Assembly (NCBI RefSeq): GCF_022682495.2
Contig: NC_071390.1
Span: 170,711,220-170,775,219 of the forward strand
Direction: 5' to 3'
DNA from: Desmodus rotundus
Taxonomy: Eukaryota; Chordata; Mammalia; Chiroptera; Phyllostomidae
Length of the DNA stretch: 64,000 nt
The notes under the pieces were generated by a model. It was not told where the DNA came from. It did not search any database and saw only the letters and a program-made list of their open reading frames with translations. Positions 55,101 to 64,000 of the stretch are shown in pieces. A program made the translations under genes and the position numbers. The stretch's first letter is position 1; each line of letters opens with the position of its first letter.

Positions 55101-55960
55101 GTCTTAAAGATACAGGGGGCAGGAAAATGGGGGATATCAATCAATCTTGACGTATTTAAACAGTCACCAGGTGTAAGCAGAATTACACATTTGGTCTCCA
55201 GAGGGCAGACATGGCCATTATAAACTCTTAAAGAAAGCGGGTCAGGAGAAAAACCTTCCTAAGAATCACAGATAATAAAAAATGGAATGATCTGTCTTGA
55301 GAAACTCAACTCCCTGTCCCACCCATCTGCAAGCAGAGGCTTTCCTCGTTCTCCCCCCGCCCTGCCCCGCTCCCCGCCCAGCTGGCTCCCTGCACAGGGT
55401 GTAGTATAAAGCAATCCTGCATGAGGTGAAAACTTGAGCCAGGTGAACTTCAGAACTACTTCCAACCCTGAAACGCCGTGAGGCCATGATGGCAACCATA
55501 ACCCCTGTGGGCAATTCATGCTCTGAAGAAGCTGGTCATCTGCAGACACACACTCAGCACTTGACAAAACGAATACTCATAAAAGAGCATGCAAGATAAA
55601 TAGGGGGGATAGCAAAATTAGTGGTGAAAGGATACACTAATTTCCCCCTTACACTAATTGTTATGAATAAAGCACTTAGCAAGGTTGACATTAAAGTGCA
55701 ACAAAGACTTTTATTTATGTATTTGTCTCTGCTGGGCATGATTCTGAGGAAGGAAAGCTTCCAAAGCATATTACTCTCTAATCGTGACAAAATATTATTT
55801 ACTTGGGACCTTGTTTTATTTTTTCTGAACAAAATTAGATAACAAATATTCACAAGAGTGGTGATGACGATTTTTCTAGGGAAGCAACCAGTCTTGGGAA
55901 GACTCCCATTGTTCAAGAGCCAATCCTGAGTTCCAAAGGGCAGAGATGGGCTTTCATAAT
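52150..55960. other. Long, mostly unique stretch
   Basis: 3.8 kb with no confident transposon. Small features: an 'aatgaatgaatgaatga' run at 54134-54150 and a G run at 53201-53211. 'ccagagggcagacatgg' at 55198-55214 is a partial CTCF-like match. A C/CT-rich patch lies at 55340-55390. Open frames of 60-121 codons occur on both strands over the same bases (54425-54652, 55259-55567, 55554-55916) and are unrecognised. Confidence 0.4.
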
Positions 55961-55964
55961 TGGA

Positions 55965-56525
55965 ACCAAGCCATCAGACTAACAAACATCATCCACTATT
56001 CTCCAGCCCTGTCCCTGCACAGGCAGCTCCCTGTACTGCCTGCCCTCCCTGTCCTCCAAATGATACTTTCTTACATCCTCTGTGTGACTCCCCTGCTTCC
56101 TCTACAGTTAGTTCCTTCCTTTGCTGCAGGCCCACGTCTCCATGGCACTTGATCAATAAGACTCAGCCAGGCTGTATGACAGTTACTTACTTACATACTG
56201 GTCCATTTCCCACTAGGCCACAGGTGGCAAACACAAGGCCCACAGGTGGAATCCGGCCCTCCACCTTGTTTTATCTGGTCCGGCACCTTGTTTCTACCTG
56301 GCAACAGCACCACGTTCTCGCTTAACTGTTAAGGAGTAGTTACATTTATACAGTCCTAAAATTACATTCAGTCCTTTAAACGCAACTGCAAGATTGACAT
56401 GGCCTCCGGTGAAATGAGTTTGACACCCCTTCACTAGGCTGTAGCTCCTCAAGTGTAAAGATCTCACCTTTGCATTTTCTCCCTTCTTCCCTGACACTCA
56501 GTAGGTTCTTAGGAATGAGGACAGA
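55965..56525 (+). mobile_element. L2 LINE 3' end, split by a hAT MITE
   Basis: CT-rich L2 3' sequence at 55965-56217 ('acatcctctgtgtgactccc', 'tacttacttacatactggtc'). It resumes at 56431 with 'tcactaggctgtagctcctc', 'aagtgtaaagatctcacc' and ends 'gacactcagtaggttctta'. The typical L2 phrase for the line 'actagactgtgagctcc' is restored when the insert is ignored, so the L2 predates the hAT element. Confidence 0.75.
56218..56430 (-). mobile_element. hAT-type MITE with 8-bp target duplication (213 bp)
   Basis: Flanked by 'ccactagg' (56210-56217) and 'tcactagg' (56431-56438), matching at seven of eight bases. Eight-base duplications are characteristic of hAT transposons. The ends are inverted copies: 'ccacaggtggcaaac' on the left against the complement of 'gtttgacacccct' on the right. 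Inner phrases ('ggaatccggccctccacctt', 'ggcctccggtgaaatgagtt') fit a known style of short mammalian hAT elements. It has no coding capacity and inserted into an L2. Confidence 0.9.
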
Positions 56526-56980
56526 TGGCTCTTTTTGCATTGTGATAACAGTTCAGCAAAGCTGGAGCAGATGTATTTTATATTCTACCAACTTTTCTCT
56601 GGCATGCTCCCTGGGGTTCCTTGGGATTTATGTCGCTCTCCAGGGAGCCCTGGTCCCACTACCACACCTGATTTCACAGACCCTACACGGCCATTACCTC
56701 CGCTCCCTTCTTTCGACCTCCCTCCCTGTGCCATTCTAAATGTCACTGGAAGTTGGAAGGAGCTCCATTTCCATTTTTTAAACATTCAGGTACATGAATG
56801 ATTGAGAGCTGCCACTAGATTTGTTGTTAATGGGCCGGCATCAGTACAATTTCAGATAATGTGAGAAAGTGGATATTTCAAGTTGAGTGCAAGCAGGGCC
56901 CGCTTCATTATTATTTTCACATTCCCAGGGGTTTTTACTTCAGTCCAAAAGTAATGGCTACCACAGCACGGAAGCTTACT
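56525..56980. other. Unique stretch
   Basis: Nothing recognised. Plus-strand frames of 88-89 codons overlap one another in two frames and a minus-strand frame, and are not recognised. Confidence 0.4.
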
Positions 56981-56984
56981 GTGT

Positions 56985-57150
56985 GACAGCAGTCACAGTC
57001 CTGAGAGGTTTATGTGAACTGCCCCACTTGTTCGTCAGTACGACCCCATTTGTAGGTACTGTTGTTACTGTGCTTTTGTGGAAAGTGGAGCTAGAACTTG
57101 AATTCAGGGGAAGGGAGTCCAGAACATACACTCTGCAGAACTCCTCTCAA
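56985..57150 (-). mobile_element. MIR SINE fragment
   Basis: 'tgtgaactgccccacttgtt', 'ccccatttgtaggtactg', 'aaagtggagctagaacttga' and 'attcaggggaagggagtcca' match the reversed MIR with loss of part of the core. Confidence 0.55.
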
Positions 57151-57970
57151 AGAGACACAGTGTAAACATTCCTAAACAGCAATCCAAAATAATGCAATGC
57201 TGAGAGTTTCCTTTTCAGCAGTCTTTCCTCGGGAAAACCATAGCTTCACATAGCCCATTTCTTAAATATCAATGAATGAACCACCCGAAAAGAAAACACT
57301 AAGTTTTATTGTTTTTACAAAACCTGGCTCTATGTTCAGCTCACTGTCTTAAAAGATTTAACATACCCACAGTTGAGACTAAATGGAAATACATGCATTT
57401 TTCTCTGAATTCAGGTCATTTATCATTATTTCATGAACATTATTACAAATGATCTCAACATGCATACAAGGAAGGTAGTTATCATGCAACACAGAGCAGA
57501 TAAGTAATGTTGCAAAAGGCACAGAAAAGTAGTATGACCGTGCTTTTTCCTTGAAAAAAGTATCAATACACTTTTGGTTCCTGTTCTTCTATTCTTTCTA
57601 CCACCAATACTAAGGATAAATGGAAGTACAAACATTAAAATAAAAAATTGAAACTCTTCCCAAAGAGCCACTCAAGGAAGACATTTAAAATCAGGAATTC
57701 TTGTGCAATGGCCAGAAATTAAAATCCTTAAACTGAAGAGGGTTTTTAAAAATCAAGAATTACTTTAAAGACTTTTAAGGTGCATAATGATTTCTAAATA
57801 GAGCTAGAGTCAAAGTAACCCAGCTTCTTTTAGTACCACAGAACACTTCTTAGCAGCTTTAAGATGAGAGTACCACAGTAACAACTCTAGCAGAAATGAG
57901 TTGGAGAAGTTACAACCTGGTGGTCCCAGGACAGGAGGACGGCATGCAGTGAGTTAAGGGTATCTCAGCG
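57150..57970. other. Unique AT-rich stretch
   Basis: No recognised repeat. The minus-strand frame at 57426-57671 (81 codons) is hydrophobic and rich in F and L, as AT-rich DNA often gives, and is not recognised. Confidence 0.4.
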
Positions 57971-57975
57971 GAGGA

Positions 57976-58007
57976 TTTATGGAGCCAGCATCCATTGGCT
58001 CCATAAA
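57976..58007. repeat. Perfect hairpin, 12-bp arms, 8-base loop
   Basis: Left arm 'tttatggagcca' (57976-57987), loop 'gcatccat', right arm 'tggctccataaa' (57996-58007). No element boundary can be seen around it and no known repeat explains it. Confidence 0.95.
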
Positions 58008-58089
58008 CAGACCAGGGGGGTTGGTGACCCAATGTTCTGAGCAAGGATACTCAATTGTGTCCAAGAGAGAAGTAACACAGATTTAGTGA

Positions 58090-58530
58090 CAACCAGCTCT
58101 TGGCTCATCCTCAGCTAGATGGACTCTGCCCACAGAATCTCAAGAGGTGACTGAGAAATCTCTGGGTAGTAATTCATAGTGTCAGAAAGGTGTCTGAGAT
58201 GAGTCTCTGAGACATGTTTTCTTAGGACAAAGATGAGAGGGACCCCAATAACGGGTTCCTCTGTGCTATTTTTGAGTGTGACTTCGGTGGCGTGAATGGT
58301 CTCTCTGTAGTGCACAGACCAGCACTTTCCTCTGAAATGCTGATTCTTACCAATCTCAATTTGAAGGGCAGCTTGAGCATTATTGACAAGCATTGTTTCA
58401 AATTATCTGTCAGCTGCACCTGTGACTTGCCATTGATAGAAGTGACAGTCTCTTACCGTGTCTCAACTTTCACCTCAATTCAATTAAGATTTGCCACCTT
58501 CACCCCAACTCAAAATGTGAAGTGAAAACA
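58090..58530 (-). other. Protein-like broken open frames, possible pseudogene fragment
   Basis: Two overlapping minus-strand frames (58115-58393, 92 codons; 58222-58419, 65 codons) have unusually balanced amino-acid composition. The first contains 'HATEVTLKNSTEEPVIGV'. A frame change near 58390 and stops upstream would be needed to make a longer protein. No intron, tail or flanking duplication is seen. It could be a processed pseudogene, an old transposon fragment or chance. I do not recognise the family. Confidence 0.15.
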
Positions 58531-59220
58531 GTTTTACCAGAGCCAGTGAAAAGTGTATGCCTCACACTGGCCGGTGTAAATGTCAGGTATCTTAGCAGTA
58601 TGCCTGGTCTGTAACAGTACTTAATATACACCATCTTAAAGAGTCTATCATGTATACTCTCCTATTTCTCACATATATAAATGCCTTCTTCTCAGCTAAA
58701 TTTTCACTTGTCTTTTTAAATGTATTATCTTCACATTTTTAAAGCCAAGATTTTTAACACTGGCCTACTATTAGCCGAAGAATGAAATAAAACTTGTAGT
58801 TTTAGCAGTGATGTTGATAATTTCATTTTCTATATTTCATGGTAGAGAGATCAAAACTTATTAGTAAAAATGTTGCTTCCTCTTCACTACCCTTACTTCC
58901 TGGTACTTCTCTGTGTTCAGAGAGATGATGAGAAAGACTCCAAAACAAAACCTGCAGGGAGCCTTGTACTTTCTTCTCTCTACTGATCATACGCTATATA
59001 ATAAAAAATTCAGAATGAAAACAATAATAAATATGAATGTCCAAAAGTCAAATTTATTACATACACATTTTATTAGCCTCATAATGTAAAATGATTCTTA
59101 GACTGAGCTTTTGAAAGACTAGGAATGTTGAAATACATTAAAAATACATAACCTTTTTTGGAAACACGTCATTCTTTAAGTGCCATGCCCCACGCATTTT
59201 GTAAAACCACGTGCACGATC
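58530..59220. other. Unique AT-rich stretch
   Basis: Nothing recognised. Confidence 0.4.
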
Positions 59221-59224
59221 GTAT

Positions 59225-59345
59225 TTGAATCACGTAGCACCCACTATGCGATAGCAATTATCTCTGTCCTTAAGGGCAGGAAGCACGAGTTGTAAAAGAA
59301 AGAGCAGTCAAGGTCTCACAGTGGAGCTGAACCACGGGTTTTCTG
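59225..59345 (-). mobile_element. MIR SINE fragment
   Basis: 'gtagcacccactatgcgata' at the 3' side, then 'cagtcaaggtctcacagtgg' and 'gagctgaaccacgggttttc' give a reversed MIR with a shortened middle. Confidence 0.6.
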
Positions 59346-59349
59346 ATGT

Positions 59350-61700
59350 CAGCCTTACCTATTCTTTCTGATTTTGAAAGGGGGGAGAGGAGTTTGTATC
59401 TGCTTAAAAAGCTTAATCAACAGTACGACCAATGAGAATTTGGCATGTTCCATAGGACACCAGGCAACAGCATATAAAATTACCAGGTGCCTTTGCAGAA
59501 GGGAGTCTAGGTTACCCGCACCCCATGCACCTCTCCCTGGACCTAGAACAGCAGCACATAGTGGGAGAAATATCCACCTGCCTCCAGTGTGGATGGACCC
59601 TGTAAAGAGGACAACCCCATAAATTTTTGTCAAGATTATCTTAAAGCAATATTCCAGTTGTATTACTACCAAGTCAGGCCTGTTGTTCCAAGTCAGGCAT
59701 TTTCACCAATTATCTCTTCCAGTCCAGCAATAAAAATTGCTTTAAAAAACAAGAGCAATGTAAAGTCTAAGCAGGAAAGTCTCTCACTCTGTTTAAAATT
59801 GTGAAATCAGTCTAGAAGGCATATTTCAAGCAGAAAGGTATCCAACAGGAATGAAAGACAGAATTCAATGTAAAATGTTTGACATTCACTGCTTCCACAA
59901 GTACATTGTAACAGTGCAAACTCAACTACTCATTTCAGGAGAGGTATAAAAGACACAGCATCCAGCAAACACTGTCACAAAGGATGAGCCCAAAACAGAT
60001 GTGGGAAAAATAAACAGCCTTGCTGCTTCAGAATTTATAAAACAGTCCCCAAAGAGCAAACAGGCCTTCTCCCCACTGTTCGACTTTAAGGCCCATAAAA
60101 AAAACGCTGCATGAAACACCCTCCCCGATGGATTCAGTGTTAGGCTCAACTTCTAACACTTCACGTGCATTTACGCCTGATGAGACCATAGTCTGTAAAT
60201 GTAATTTGAAATAGTTCAGTGCTGCTTGCATACAGGTGAGAACTGACATTGAATGGGTATCACAGATGAGGCGCTATCCTATATCCCTGAGCATTTTTGT
60301 ACCATGCAGTGCACACACTCAGCCTCTCTTACTAAGTGTGACGTGTTCTTCAAAGAGCCTTTCCCAAGAAAAGCACTGCACTGATTTTAAACTTGGGTGT
60401 AAAGTTTCCAGAGAACAATTCTTTTGAGATGAGCGTGCATTCTTTTCCAAGGAGATTAGCGTGTGAGTTTGCCCTTACTTTAACAGGAGGAATGTGTTAT
60501 GGGTTGCCCATAGACTTGTAGGATTAGTGAGAGGAGGGGCTCTCTATACATCCTGGAGGAGCAGGGGATAAGTGGGGCTTCCCTTCAGACCTGTTCCACA
60601 GCACATTCTGTACTGGAACTCAGACGGAACCACCTACACCAAAACCTCCAGAGCATCAGCTTCACACTGGCTGCCACCTGCTTCTATGTAAGCGGCGTAC
60701 GCAGAAGAATGAATTCAGCACCACCTTAAAAATAAGTGTAACTTTGACGTATCCTTTCAGGACACAGTTGTGCTGAGTCACATTTAGGCTCCATGATAAT
60801 GGAATTTAGACTTTTGCAAATTAAAATGAGCACTTTTACATCATCTTGGTAGAAACTCTAAAATATTAAGTAAACAGATATATTTTCCAAGATTCCTTAC
60901 ACAGCTTTATTATACTGTTATTTTCAGGACTCAATGTTCAAGTAAATATAAATATAAAATGGCAAAGTTAGCCCTAAAATTTTTTTGACTACCCTAAAAA
61001 ATCTGAAAAACATTCTCATGCTGTTGTGTTTGTGTTACGAAGGAACTTGCAAAAGCAGATGATTTCCACCAGTGAAACATGGAAGGGGCCTGGGTCTCCT
61101 TAAAAGGCCAAAAATAGAACTTTGATGATTGCAGCATAATCCCATAAATTGTAAGTGAACAACAAAACTTTATACCAGCACACAAAAGTCCTAGCTCCTG
61201 ATGTGATGTTTTAACCAAGACATTATTCACCAGCCAAGAAATACCTTGAACTGACCGTTTTTCATGGAGACTTTATTACAGACATATACAAGTATCTTCT
61301 GTGAAGTATAAAAAAGAAGTGTATGTCCTAAATGTTTCAGTTCTGTACTGTAGCTTATTTGTAGTTTGTTTTCCCTCATGAGTTTCCCTTGAATTACCTA
61401 GTCATTTAAGTGCATGAGATTTCTTTTGAATATCTTGATTAAGCAACATGAGATCTGCTAACACAGTCTACATTGAGCACCTTCTCAAGGCTTCATTTTC
61501 ACCCCAGATATGCGGGTACTACTGGCAGCAAGAGCATCCATGAAAACGTGCTACTGCACAGCTCAGCTCTGGGAGAACAGTCAGAAACTGTCAAAGCAGG
61601 AGGCAATGCGTGCTCCCAGTATGTTAGCATGATTAAAACATTTCTTTTACAGTGATTCATAAGCATGTTCTCATGATGGTCATTTCATCTGATGTTTTCC
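59350..61700. other. Unique stretch
   Basis: About 2.3 kb with no confident transposon and no gene. Opposite-strand frames of 82 and 105 codons overlap at 59355-59672 and are not recognised. Several short A/T runs occur. Confidence 0.4.
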
Positions 61701-61720
61701 ACACAATAGAAAGAAGGGAG

Positions 61721-61928
61721 GCCCTGGCTAGTGTGGCTCAGTGGACTGAGTGCCAGCCTGTGAACAAAAGGGTCGCCAGTTCAATTCCCAGTCAGAGCAC
61801 ATGCCTGGGTTGCAGGCCAGGTCCCCAGTAGGGGGCATGCAAGAGGCAACCACACATTGATGTTTCTCTCCCTCTCTTTCTCCTTCCCCCTCCCTAAAAA
61901 TAAATAAATAATTTTTTAAAAAAAAGAA
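61721..61928 (+). mobile_element. VES-type bat SINE, complete copy
   Basis: Starts 'gccctggctagtgtggctca' with the A box 'tggctcagtgg' (61734-61744), has a B box-like 'agttcaattcc' (61778-61788), then 'cacatgcctgggttgcagg'. A CTCF-like core 'ccagtagggggca' sits at 61825-61837. The CT-rich body 'gatgtttctctccctctctt' and an A-rich 'aaataaataaataatt' tail follow. The two boxes are the internal RNA polymerase III promoter inherited from a tRNA. Movement depends on L1 enzymes. It is flanked by exact 13-base repeats. The complementary-strand 87-codon frame (61728-61991) is a by-product. Confidence 0.96.
61825..61837 (+). promoter_or_regulatory. CTCF-type core motif inside SINE
   Basis: 'ccagtagggggca' fits the CTCF core CCASYAGRKGGCR at all 13 positions. 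It lies in the body of the VES SINE at 61721. The equivalent place in the minus-strand copy at 7701-7908 has changes at core positions. Binding is not shown by the sequence alone. Confidence 0.5.
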
Positions 61929-61941
61929 AGAAAGAAGGGAG

Positions 61942-64000
61942 AAGAGGTGGGGAAGGTGGGGGGAGGATTTTAATATCCATCTACTTGACATTTTTACTAA
62001 TAACCTTGCATTTCATCAATTCTTTGAGGTGAGAAAAACAAACATACAAACCTTTCTCTTGTAACTGTAATGGTTTGACTTATAAATAATACTAAAATTA
62101 AATCAACTTAATGGCCTGACCCTGTTTCTTACAGATTAAAAGTTAGATTTCTAAAAAGGCATAGACGTTATCTTCTGTTTTCAGATTTGTCTTCTCTCTC
62201 TTGATCAAGTTAAAACTCTAACAACATAAAATAAAATTTAAAAACTTACCATTTTAAAATACAAAACATCATTTGGAATTGTTTTGATCTTTACCATGTT
62301 AAAATGAAAAATAACTTAGAACCATAAATTTTATGCAAATAAAATTAATTTTATTTTGTTCTCACAAAGAATGAAAATTAAATTACTATAAATACTGTAT
62401 GAACGGCATTTACAGCACAAACCTGCATTTACACAACTTTTCATAATTTAGACTTTCAATGAAAAAATCCACATCTAAATGCTAAAAGCACGTTAGCTCA
62501 TACAACATATACTTAGTTAAAAGTTAATTCATCGATTACCTCCTCTTTCTTACATTGTCTCTTGTAGCTTTTTCCAAAAAGTAAGTCATTATTTGTGACG
62601 TTAATGATACCACCAACTAAAATAAGAATATATATCACAGGCCATAGAAACTTGATTATGGAAGTCTCTGGGTAGCTTTTTTGTTTTTACTTTTTAATAT
62701 AATATACTGAACAAAACATACTAAAATAGTTTGTTTCACAATACCTTGAATGCATGCTTAAGCAAAACTGCCCTGCCATTTAATGTATTTTAGAAAATAA
62801 ATATTTGAAAAGTGTATCCACAATGTTCCTACGGAATGGTTTTGAATTCCCGAGTCCCCAGGAGATGAATTGGCTGTCAGATAACAATGCGCTTCCATCA
62901 GATGGACTTGGCAGTTGTAAACAAAAGGAATTTTCTCAGGTTTTCCTCACAAATATGAAATATTTGCTCTCGGCCAACAGCTGGGGTGATTTAAAGAAGT
63001 CCTGCATATATATTAGTTTTCATTCAAAATTACAAGTCCTCCTCCCACTCTGCAACATCTGACCGCAGCTTAGCAGGAGAGAAGTTTGTTCTGAGATGAA
63101 GTGACAGTCCCGGGGGAGGCCAGAGACAAGGCCTCGCACCTACTCCCACCTCTAGTCAAACTTCAGATCAGTAGGCGTCGAGTTAATAATTTTTAGGAAA
63201 AGTTAATTTATTCAAGATGAAGTTTTAAATGATATTCTGGAGTGGTGTGAAAAATAATAAGAGAGTGCGTTATATTGCAGTACTCCTGAAAATATCTAAA
63301 ACTATTACATAACCAAAACAGAAACTGCGTGAAAACTCATCAAGTTGCCTTCAAAAATGTGGAAGTTGTTAAATGACAAAAACCTTTAGGTTTCCACGTG
63401 GTGACTAATTAAGTCAAGTTATTTGTGAAAAAAAATGTGATATTAAATGATAATTTTAAATTATGTATTCACCTTAGTAAGCATTAAAAATATATTGATA
63501 CTTCTTTTTAAATGAATGAATTAAAAATACCTTTGCAAAGTAATTACTAGGAATTTGCTATTCATAAAAGCCTATGAAAGAAATCAAAAGATAACTATTT
63601 TCACTTTTTTATAAATTAAGAGAACTTATGGACTTTGTTGTGAATTTAGTCAAATGCTTACCTTATTTTTACTCCTATCCCCCAAACTAGCTCAAAGTAA
63701 TAACTTTAAGTTTATGTTGAATTCCACAATAATATGTTGTAAAATTGATCATGGATAAAATTTTATAGTAAAATAAATTAAGCATCTCTGTTTAATTTAC
63801 TTGAGGTGATAACACGTACTCTAATTTTCAAACATCTTAGAAGTTGACAAGCAATTTTCTACTTAAAGACAAACACACAGAATTAACTTTTGCCAGATCA
63901 TGTGAATGTGCTATGCCTAAAATAGACTTCATATTTCATTATTTTAAATGTTTTATTTTTACCCAAAGTGCCTATTAAAGCAGGCATGGAAACTTGTTAA
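61942..64000. other. AT-rich unique stretch to the end of the window
   Basis: No gene and no confident transposon. GA-rich sequence continues from the SINE tail to 61965. A perfect 'ccacgtgg' palindrome (E-box/G-box type) lies at 63394-63401. The 85-codon plus-strand frame at 62805-63062 is not recognised. The last 1 kb is strongly AT-rich. Confidence 0.4.

Larger units (their letters stand above)
61708..61941. repeat. 13-bp target site duplication flanking a SINE
   Basis: The 13 bases 'agaaagaagggag' occur at 61708-61720 and again, identical, at 61929-61941. The copies directly bracket the VES SINE and mark its insertion site. Identity over all 13 bases points to a relatively young insertion, although the sequence is purine-rich and so less distinctive. 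Confidence 0.9.

Noticed and set aside
61734..61788. A box and B box suggesting a tRNA gene
   Set aside because: The boxes belong to the tRNA-derived head of a SINE. Cloverleaf pairing is not maintained and a SINE body and tail follow.

Overview
The window is non-coding nuclear DNA from a placental mammal, almost certainly a bat. The diagnostic evidence is three tRNA-derived SINEs of the bat VES type (7701-7908 minus, 34407-34618 plus, 61721-61928 plus). They share the 'gccctgg' head, an A box, a B box and the 'gatgtttctctc' CT-rich body. Bat-style LINE-1 3' ends and several short inverted-repeat DNA transposons support this. The SINE head reads more like the type I associate with noctilionoid (for example phyllostomid) bats than the Myotis type. 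That finer placement is from memory and is tentative.

I find no protein-coding gene, exon, rRNA or functional tRNA gene. The longest open frames are about 140 codons. They resemble no protein I recognise, and several lie inside repeats. The window reads as a gene desert or a large intron: AT-rich, without a CpG island, and built from layers of old transposons separated by unique sequence.

Layout. 0-3 kb: a purine-rich ancient repeat, then a mariner-like MITE, then an old MIR split by a second MITE. 3-9 kb: unique DNA, MIR and L2 scraps, an AT-rich block with a perfect palindrome, and a minus-strand L1 split by a VES SINE. 9-12.4 kb: AT-rich, little recognised. 12.4-20.4 kb: repeat-dense, with L1 3' ends nested in L2, three minus-strand L1 3' ends in 3.2 kb and a 70-bp duplicated segment. 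20.4-25.4 kb: mostly unique, with MIRs and a second copy of the first MITE. 25.4-28.7 kb: a decayed L1 or HAL1-type element keeping its 5' UTR, ORF1 and the start of ORF2. 28.7-40 kb: unique DNA with a Tigger transposon, a VES SINE, MIRs and a poly-G tract. 40-50 kb: a three-variant minisatellite, then the longest repeat-poor stretch, which holds the best candidate regulatory elements (45.4-46.6 kb and 48.4-48.9 kb). 50-64 kb: three MITEs (two hAT-like, one mariner-like), a perfect 12-bp hairpin, and the youngest-looking SINE, with an exact 13-bp target duplication and a consensus CTCF-type core.

There is no gene cooperation to describe. The most interesting signals are structural: nested insertions that fix target sites and relative ages, and two hairpins that look like template-switch mutations because related L1 sequence lacks one arm. 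There are also a SINE-carried CTCF-like motif, a perfect RFX X-box in unique DNA and a higher-order minisatellite. I saw no new gene system. Repeat family names come from recognition, not from a database search.
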